Shown here in pieces: positions 58,299-64,000 of a DNA stretch of 64,000 nucleotides; the first letter of the stretch is position 1; every line of letters begins with the position of its first letter. The stretch is from Porphyridium purpureum. Taxonomy: Eukaryota; Rhodophyta; Bangiophyceae; Porphyridiales; Porphyridiaceae. The notes under the pieces are model-generated. The model made no database searches. It had not been told where the DNA came from and worked only from the letters and a program-made list of their open reading frames with translations. The position numbers and the translations under genes are program-made. Location: positions 62,001-126,000 of the forward strand of contig VRMN01000004.1 of NCBI GenBank assembly GCA_008690995.1. Direction: 5' to 3'.

Positions 58299-60491
58299 AT
58301 GCGGCACGCGGGAGTCGACGCTCAGTACTTTGGCGGCGGCCGCAGTGCGAGCGTACGCACGCGCCGCAGCACGAGCATGAGCGAGTTTCACAACGAGGAA
58401 GTGAAGATGGGCGTGGGAGGCCCGCAGACAGACTCGTGCACACGCTCTGGCATCCAGACAGGCACGGGAACAGCCGCCGTCCGCTCTCGGCAAAGTGACG
58501 CAGGCGGCCTGCGCACGGCCGTCATGCCGACGTGGCGGTCCACGTCCATGCGCACGCTTGGCGTCAGTACTGACATGCAAGAAAATGTGCATGACTATTC
58601 GTTCCGGTTTTTCTACGGTTTGTTGACTGAGGATGAAGAAATGCGCCGTCAGGCAACCGGCGATATTGTGGACGCGCTCCGCAAGTCGCTGTGCAATCTG
58701 TCGGATGATCATGGGCGGCTATTCCGCAAGCATTGCGCGACGGCTGTGCGGTACGCGCACGAGTCGCCTTTCGCAGATGTGCGCGAGGCTTTTGCCGCGC
58801 TCGTAGCAGACGCGCGTGAGATGGGCTGGGATCTACCGAGAAAGCCACGTGCTTCCGCGTTTGCGCCCGAGGTCTTCACTTCCGCGTTGGCTGAGGATGA
58901 CCCGCTACTGCCCATCTATATCGACACTTTTCTTGCTTCCGGTCGTGTGTCATCTGTCGTGCGCACACTCGCTCTCTTCCCGGCGTTCCTCGAGGCGTAT
59001 ATCCAAACGTATCGGACGCTCATGCGCTCGCCTGGTCCGCTCACGCAGGACTGGCGATTCTATCTCGCACTGATGGCCGCCTCCAGTAAGCATTCTGTGT
59101 ACCTCGTGCACGCGCTGCAGACAGAGTTCCTACTGGCCAAGGGCAACGCGCTGTGGCTCGAGAGTGACGAATCCGTACCACCGAAACTCAAGGCGCTGCG
59201 TGAGGTGAATCAGATCCTTGCCTACCAGCCGTGGAAGCTGACACCAGACATGCTTCATCGAGTCATGCGCCCGCCAAACGATCGCGGGCTCGCCACGCCG
59301 CGCACAAACTCGAGCTACGCGGGCGCCAGCGGTATCTCAAATGCATGGAGTCTGGGCGAGCTTGTGACGGCGTTGCTTGTGCTGACACACTTTCACTCTC
59401 TCGCAGGCTTTGCCAATGGCTGCGGTCTCGAGTCCGACTCAGATATGGGCCTGGGTGGGCTCTCACTGGACAGTCGCCACCATGTGTTCGCCGCCGCGTA
59501 CGAGGACGACTCGGAACAAAACAGCGAAGGTGAGGATGACAATGGTAGCGGTAGCGAAGGCAACAGTGAGTTCTTGCCTCATGCGCCTCCGTGCGAGAAC
59601 GAGAGGCAAGATAGCAGCTGTCTGTCGCGAGCGCGCAACCTTGTTGAAATGATGAGCTTGCTTGACGAGGATCAAGCAGACGCGGGCCTGCGTAGCAGCA
59701 TCGAAAATAGCAATGATGGAGGGTCGTCAGGTCCTTCCCATTTTCCTCCGTCGACTTTGCGTGCGGACATGAGCGAAGTGGTTCCGCGCACACTGGTAAG
59801 CGCGGAAGCAGGGACGAAAATTTCTCCCAGTGTTGTCTCTGCTCGCAGCACATATAGCCCGTCGCCAGCTCTGCGAGCGGTGAGCCTGACCTCCAGCCGT
59901 TCCGAAATGACCCTGCCAAGTAGCAGGCAGCATATACAGCAAGACCTGCAAGAAGATGAAGATCAGCACCCACTCATGAAACTGTGCGAAATGTACTGTG
60001 GTGGTTCGGAGTTTGGCGTGGTGTACGAAGACTTTGACCCTCGCGCGAGCGTCTTCTTTGTGTACCAGAACTTTGATTGGAACGAGGAGTGCTACACGGT
60101 ATTATCCCATTTTAACGAGCCATTGGCAGACGATTTGGATCGAGAATTCGAGACAGTTCACGAGATGACGGACAACCAGCTTGGTGATCTTGAGAATGTC
60201 GATACTACGCTCTTCCGCCAGGCCATCACGTACTATGGCCACCGTCTTCTGGGTGTTGTGCATGACGACTACGACTACCGTCTCGTGAACGTCCTTCTGC
60301 AGCGACCGCTCAAAGCATTTATCAAGAAGGTGGTCTGTGTGCCGAGCACGGTATCAAGATCTGACTTTGACCGCATGGGTCTCACGCTACGCCCAACAGA
60401 GAAGGTGCACATCATCATGCTCGCCATGGAGGCGCGCAAGCAGGCTCAGCTGTTGTACTGTCTGTCTGCCATTTCCAAGCTCATGTCATAA
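58299..60491 (+). CDS. Sestrin-like protein lacking the peroxidase cysteine
   Basis: Sestrins inhibit TORC1 through GATOR2 and some bind leucine. From the first in-frame ATG (58299) the protein has 730 residues, longer than animal sestrins (about 480), with a Ser/Arg/Thr-rich N-terminal 90 residues. The Sesn-A domain shows LPIYIDTFLASGRVSSVVRTL, then WRFYLALMAASSKHSVYLVH. In sestrins the latter reads YIGIMAAARHQCSYLV, so the redox Cys is Ser266 here. KLKALREVNQILAYQPWKLTPDML matches the QKLxxLxEINKxLAHRPWLI block. An acidic, disordered insert of about 220 residues splits the two halves. Sesn-C follows from about 575: PLMKLCEMYCGG, YQNFDWNEECYTVL and LDREFETVHEMTD. The match is moderate to good. 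The gene follows RTF1 by 250 bp on the same strand. Confidence 0.8.
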   Translation: MRHAGVDAQYFGGGRSASVRTRRSTSMSEFHNEEVKMGVGGPQTDSCTRSGIQTGTGTAAVRSRQSDAGGLRTAVMPTWRSTSMRTLGVSTDMQENVHDYSFRFFYGLLTEDEEMRRQATGDIVDALRKSLCNLSDDHGRLFRKHCATAVRYAHESPFADVREAFAALVADAREMGWDLPRKPRASAFAPEVFTSALAEDDPLLPIYIDTFLASGRVSSVVRTLALFPAFLEAYIQTYRTLMRSPGPLTQDWRFYLALMAASSKHSVYLVHALQTEFLLAKGNALWLESDESVPPKLKALREVNQILAYQPWKLTPDMLHRVMRPPNDRGLATPRTNSSYAGASGISNAWSLGELVTALLVLTHFHSLAGFANGCGLESDSDMGLGGLSLDSRHHVFAAAYEDDSEQNSEGEDDNGSGSEGNSEFLPHAPPCENERQDSSCLSRARNLVEMMSLLDEDQADAGLRSSIENSNDGGSSGPSHFPPSTLRADMSEVVPRTLVSAEAGTKISPSVVSARSTYSPSPALRAVSLTSSRSEMTLPSSRQHIQQDLQEDEDQHPLMKLCEMYCGGSEFGVVYEDFDPRASVFFVYQNFDWNEECYTVLSHFNEPLADDLDREFETVHEMTDNQLGDLENVDTTLFRQAITYYGHRLLGVVHDDYDYRLVNVLLQRPLKAFIKKVVCVPSTVSRSDFDRMGLTLRPTEKVHIIMLAMEARKQAQLLYCLSAISKLMS

Positions 60492-60828
60492 GAACCGCGC
60501 GTTTAGGAGCGCTCTGGGCGCTGGCCTGTGTGTGCGTGCGATAGATCCTTTCCCCAAGAGCGGGGTTCAAGGATACTCAGAATTCGGTATCCAGCGCGTT
60601 ACTGAATCAGCTAGGTGTGATTGGTTAAGATACCAAACAATGACTGAGTCGCTCGGTCTCTCTCTCCCTTTTCTCTTCCCACGTTGTCGGTGAGACCAGG
60701 GACATGTCTGAGGGCGAAGGACGTCGAAGTATTGATTGGTGAAGTTCAGCTTGTGTACAGTCTTTTTAATAAGAGCAAACTCGTTCTGATGGCTCATCGA
60801 AATTACTTTGCACCCGACCAAACCACCT
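60492..60828. other. Spacer between convergent sestrin and RFT1 genes
   Basis: This 337 bp holds the two 3' ends and an isolated GTACAGT at 60755-60761, probably a chance copy given the lack of a nearby start. No gene. Confidence 0.4.
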
Positions 60829-62580
60829 TCATAGGTGTTTGCTCGTCTCGTCCCCTCTGCCGCGACCCCGATACAGCCCAAGACCCAGAGAGATTGTCTC
60901 TCGCTCGCAAGTGTAGATCCAACCCAGACCCCCTGCCGTGCTGCAGACTCCAAGCAAAAAATGAGCGCACACTGCAGGCGAAAGCAGAAGAGCCACGCCT
61001 GACTTGGCCGTATCGACAGCCGGCAAAAGCCAGCGCCGTGCGCTAAATGTCAACGCGCCACAAAGCGCGAGCCCCGCACCACTGCGAGCACGCGGAAAGA
61101 TCACACCAAGCCAGCCAAGTGGCATGTGGACGAAATGCAGTGCATACCTCGCACAGAACATAATACGGAGCACCATATTGACAGCATTCGACATTATGAG
61201 CCCGGCGGCGCCGACAAGCACATGAGACGACGATACCCATGCTGCTGCAAGGTAGCCCACAGACACCAAGGTCGTGAACGCGGCATAGCTGCGCTGCTGC
61301 TTCTGGGTAGCAGTGGCATTGAGAAGCGCTTCGACGACACCGTTCACAGACATGACCATGACGTATGAAAAATACATGCTCAGGAGCATGGGCGCGCGCG
61401 TGTGCTCTGCCCATGTTGAGCCGTACATGAGATGAACGAATAGAGTCGCAAACGACGGACCTATGCAAGCAACCATGCCCGTCGTCAGCACGACCACTGT
61501 CAGTGCCACGCGCAGGGTCGTCTCGAGCGTGTGGAATGCACTACTATTGTCACGTGTTTTGGAACCCTCGCGGGTCACGCTCTCTCCGGGTGTGGGTTGT
61601 GGGAAGGATGCAAGATCGTTCCCTAATCGCGAGAACACATTAAAACACAGCTCTTCGAGCGGTTCTAGCAGAAACCGCGCAATCAGGGACGCAATATTGC
61701 TGGCGAGCTTGAATGCGCCCTGTTCCTGCTCGGAGCATGTCACGAGCAGCACAAAATTCTCGCCGTCGCCCAGAGCAAATCGCACAAGCGCTTGGTACAA
61801 CTGCTGCACAATTATAACCCCGTCGTCGCGCCCCGATGGCGTTGCGGAAAATGTGCGAAACGGCGAACAAAACACAAAGCGCGGCGCCGTGGCCGCTTGA
61901 GCCTGCTCATGTCGCCACACTGCGAAAAACAGGAATAAAAGAAAAAGTAGGGCGTAGCACAGCAGGCCAAAGGCAGACGCCAAGACCAAGTAGACTTCAG
62001 GTAGGCGATACACGCCCACTACCGTTATGCAGCTCGCTGCGATCAGCGCGGCCGATTTCGACACAGCTTGCGCTGTATACAGTTGATATCTGGCGCACGC
62101 TACCACGCTGGGTTCTGCGACCCCTTCAATGGCCGCGGCCCAGGCCGCCACCATCAGAGCAAGGCTGTGGACATACCTGTCTGGCGCATCCAAGTCGTGA
62201 CTGAGGCCGAACCGCTCAAACAAGCGCCACGCCAGCACCGCGATGAGGCACGAGGCGGCAGCGGCAGTCCAGCTCAACATTGCAGCGTGCGCGTCGCTCC
62301 TTGCGCGCAAAGCGACCTTCCGGAAGCCCTCTCGAGCCGGCAGGAGCGCGAGAGCGACAAGCAGCTGCAGCTTCACCTCGCCAAACGCGAAGCGTGCCGG
62401 CCCGAGCGCGCGCGCGCACACCACCTTGAGCAGAAAGGACAGCACGCGCGCGACAAACTGCAGCAGCACAATCACAGACAATCCGCGCATTGCCGCGCCA
62501 ACAAACGCGACATGCCGGTGCTCGCCTTGCTGAAGCCCAAGCGCGGCATCCTGCCCTTCTCCAGTCTCATCCTGTCCCAT
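60829..62580 (-). CDS. RFT1: RFT1 family ER membrane protein (lipid-linked oligosaccharide)
   Basis: RFT1 is needed for N-glycan precursor assembly on dolichol in the ER; a direct flippase role is disputed. The 583-residue protein is polytopic, with about 12 hydrophobic segments as in the MOP/MATE-like exporter fold. LQFVARVLSFLLKVVCARALGPARFAFGEVKLQLL matches the family's first repeat (ARALGPxxFG). FALGDGENFVLLV matches the SEGxRYVM/L signature, and GAFKLASNIASLIARFLLEPLEELCFNVFSR matches QGVYxxxxNLGSLVARxIFQPIEEs. A cytosolic insert of about 35 residues with Ser/Pro follows. Assignment is firm. The ACTGTAC at 62789 and the teloboxes at 62679-62745 are just upstream. Confidence 0.92.
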   Translation of the reverse strand: MGQDETGEGQDAALGLQQGEHRHVAFVGAAMRGLSVIVLLQFVARVLSFLLKVVCARALGPARFAFGEVKLQLLVALALLPAREGFRKVALRARSDAHAAMLSWTAAAASCLIAVLAWRLFERFGLSHDLDAPDRYVHSLALMVAAWAAAIEGVAEPSVVACARYQLYTAQAVSKSAALIAASCITVVGVYRLPEVYLVLASAFGLLCYALLFLLFLFFAVWRHEQAQAATAPRFVFCSPFRTFSATPSGRDDGVIIVQQLYQALVRFALGDGENFVLLVTCSEQEQGAFKLASNIASLIARFLLEPLEELCFNVFSRLGNDLASFPQPTPGESVTREGSKTRDNSSAFHTLETTLRVALTVVVLTTGMVACIGPSFATLFVHLMYGSTWAEHTRAPMLLSMYFSYVMVMSVNGVVEALLNATATQKQQRSYAAFTTLVSVGYLAAAWVSSSHVLVGAAGLIMSNAVNMVLRIMFCARYALHFVHMPLGWLGVIFPRARSGAGLALCGALTFSARRWLLPAVDTAKSGVALLLSPAVCAHFLLGVCSTAGGLGWIYTCERETISLGLGLYRGRGRGDETSKHL

Positions 62581-62678
62581 GCCATCTGCGCGTCCGTGTC
62601 ACCACCACCGCGCCCAACCATCCCTCATCTGCATGTGCCCCTACACAAACCGCTCGCGCCTCTGCGCGCAAAACGCAC

Positions 62679-62745
62679 AAACCCTAAACGATTAGGGTTT
62701 ATTAGGGTTGCTCCAATCTCTAGGGTTTCTGCAATCTCTAGGGTT
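62679..62745. promoter_or_regulatory. Telobox array (AAACCCTA / TAGGGTTT)
   Basis: AAACCCTAAAC lies at 62679-62689, TTAGGGTTT at 62692-62700, TTAGGGTT at 62702-62709, TAGGGTTT at 62721-62728 and CTAGGGTT at 62738-62745. The last two sit in an 18-bp tandem repeat, CAATCTCTAGGGTT at 62714-62727 and 62732-62745. In plants, teloboxes regulate translation and cell-cycle genes. The first two face each other, so the array is not simple telomere DNA. Confidence 0.7.
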
Positions 62746-62788
62746 GCGAGGCACACAGCCGATCGAGCGTCAGCAAAGGTACTGTTGC

Positions 62789-62795
62789 ACTGTAC
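62789..62795 (-). promoter_or_regulatory. ACTGTAC element in the RFT1/TCP11-like spacer
   Basis: One copy lies 209 bp upstream of the RFT1 ATG and 374 bp before the TCP11-like ATG, beside the telobox array. Confidence 0.45.
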
Positions 62796-63168
62796 ATAGA
62801 ATCTCGCACGGGTTGTGGAGACGGAGGGAAAAGGAAAAGGAAACGGAAACCACGCGTGTAGCGGCTGCCCAGTGCTGCTCGTTGCACGCGAATGCTATCG
62901 TGTTAATAATGTTGTCGTTTTTTTTTCAAAATTTTAAACTACCCGACTTGGTGGCCAGGTCGTGAGTTCGTGAGTGCGCTCGGAGCTTTTGTGCCCTGTG
63001 CGGAGCGAGTGGGAAAGCGCGAAAGTGCGGAGTCTGCGTGACAAGGAAGCCTGTCTGGTTGTCCTTTCCGGCGTTCTTCGTTGGAAAACGGTGTGACAGT
63101 GCGCGCGGATACGGCGCGCACGGCAGCTCCGGAGCGGCTCCGTTTGTCGTTGCTCGTTCGTTGTTTCG

Positions 63169-64000
63169 ATGGGGCACGCTGGCTCGGGCGTGCTCGAGTC
63201 ACCGTCCAAGTGTGGTGAACAACAGCAAGACCGTGAGATTGGTGGCGGTGGCGTGCGCGCGTCCGCGTCACCGGCTTCTTCCTCACCGCCGCGCGCGTCG
63301 GCTTGGAGCTCGTCTGCAAAACGCGAGCGCTCCTGTATGACTCCAGGTAGCGCCGAGAAGCAGCGCCAGGCCGCCGGCCGCCGCGAGGCAGTCTTGGCAG
63401 AACGGCAGTTGCGCGCAAGTCAGCATGTGCAACATGTCGAGCGTGTCGTGGCCGCTCGCAGCCGCGTCGAGCGCGAGGAGATCGCACGACATGAGCTCGA
63501 CCTCGAAACGCGCCTCGAGCAAGCCGAGATGCGCCGTGCTCGCGAGCTCGAGAATCGCGCTGCTCGTGCGGCCATATTTTCACCGCTGCGAACCCCCGCG
63601 CAGACCCCGGTTCGAGGGCTCCCGCAACCCAACACGCTCAGGGGCACGCCGGCTCGCAGGACGCTCTTGTTTGGGCGTGACGACAGGTCATTATCTGCTG
63701 GAGAAGAAGCGCTAGCTTTTGACCTCCCTGCAGAGAAAGTGCCGGCGCAGCTCAAGCTCAAGGTTGGTGAAAGCAAAATCTTCTTTGACGCAGCGAGTCG
63801 TTCATTTGAGGAAACGACTGCTCTTGTGCAGTCTTTAGAAGCCAAGCAGGCGTCTCAAGCGCTCATGAATTGGCTTCTCGGAAAAGACGGCGAGAGCATC
63901 GAGCAGAAAGATAGTATGGTGAGCCCAGAAAATGCAGCCAGTATGCGCATGGCACGAGTGTTGCTGTCTTGCATCGTGATTGCGTACCATCACGAGCACG
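63169..64000 (+). CDS. Probable T-complex protein 11 (TCP11/SOK1)-like, 3' partial
   Basis: The frame opens at the ATG 63169 (MGHAGSGVLESPSKCG) and is still open at the window end, giving 277 residues of a longer protein. After a Ser/Ala-rich start come about 80 residues of Arg/Glu/Ala-rich helix (KQRQAAGRREAVLAERQLRA, then RVEREEIARHELDLETRLEQ), probably coiled coil. A Pro/Thr-rich linker with FSPLRTPAQTPVRG follows, whose TP sites suit CDK-type kinases. The last visible block, MARVLLSCIVIAYHHEH, resembles the ARxFLSAYMIxxHPexv segment that opens the TCP11 domain in plants, and the preceding coiled coil also fits plant TCP11-like proteins. The call is tentative because most of the domain is outside the window. 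Confidence 0.5.
   Translation, partial: MGHAGSGVLESPSKCGEQQQDREIGGGGVRASASPASSSPPRASAWSSSAKRERSCMTPGSAEKQRQAAGRREAVLAERQLRASQHVQHVERVVAARSRVEREEIARHELDLETRLEQAEMRRARELENRAARAAIFSPLRTPAQTPVRGLPQPNTLRGTPARRTLLFGRDDRSLSAGEEALAFDLPAEKVPAQLKLKVGESKIFFDAASRSFEETTALVQSLEAKQASQALMNWLLGKDGESIEQKDSMVSPENAASMRMARVLLSCIVIAYHHEH

Larger units (their letters stand above)
62581..63168. other. Divergent promoter region, RFT1 / TCP11-like
   Basis: This 588 bp holds five telomere-like AGGGTT units, one ACTGTAC at 62789, and a T/A-rich block at 62908-62938. No gene lies here. Confidence 0.6.

Noticed and set aside
62679-62745. True telomere or chromosome end
   Set aside because: Only a few units in mixed orientation, with normal genes on both sides.
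1-64000. tRNA, rRNA, CRISPR arrays, group I/II introns and intact transposons
   Set aside because: I looked for T-loop-like GGTTCRA blocks with matching arms, spaced direct repeats, and transposase or reverse-transcriptase motifs and found none that held up by eye; a covariance-model search would be needed to exclude small RNAs.

Overview
The window looks like nuclear DNA of a unicellular red alga, most like Porphyridium (inferred; no marker gene settles the species). It encodes eukaryotic housekeeping proteins: U1-70K, NDC80, RTF1, GCN5, COG2, RFT1 and EDC4. It also encodes a thylakoid-lumen protein with a plastid-type presequence, so the organism has a plastid. A mannosylglycerate synthase is present; mannosylglycerate (digeneaside) is a classic red-algal solute. 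Almost every gene is one uninterrupted reading frame, GC is high, and genes sit on both strands with short spacers, as expected of a compact, intron-poor genome.

Layout. 0-10 kb: 3' part of COG2, a small unknown gene, lumazine synthase (riboflavin), EDC4 (mRNA decapping), a 2.4 kb stretch without a gene, and a small unknown gene. 10-16 kb: a membrane ATP-grasp protein, the GCN5 acetyltransferase, then 2.6 kb without a gene. 16-21.5 kb: the most unusual block. A class 3 lipase runs through a membrane segment and a Gly/Ala minisatellite into a dynamin-like GTPase, with one apparent one-base slip in the repeat. Tail to tail with it is a short Argonaute lacking N and PAZ domains and two catalytic residues. 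22-33 kb: a bZIP protein with a CXC-like cysteine motif, a GST, a leucine-rich-repeat protein, an alpha/beta hydrolase, mannosylglycerate synthase and an unknown helical protein. 33-46.5 kb: the lumen TPM protein, a serine-rich unknown, an acyl-CoA delta-9 desaturase fused to cytochrome b5, an organellar-type prolyl-tRNA synthetase, NDC80, triosephosphate isomerase and U1-70K. 46.6-64 kb: a very large multi-domain pullulanase, a small membrane protein, an HdeD-like membrane protein, RTF1, a sestrin without the peroxidase cysteine, RFT1, and the 5' part of a probable TCP11-like gene.

There are no operons. Genes share divergent promoters, and a recurring heptamer, GTACAGT (ACTGTAC on the other strand), usually extended to GTACAGTG, clusters in these spacers. 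I counted at least 27 copies by eye, nearly all intergenic and often two to six together. Telomere-like teloboxes lie in the RFT1/TCP11 spacer. GA-rich tracts precede U1-70K and RTF1. I found no tRNA, rRNA, CRISPR array or intact mobile element.
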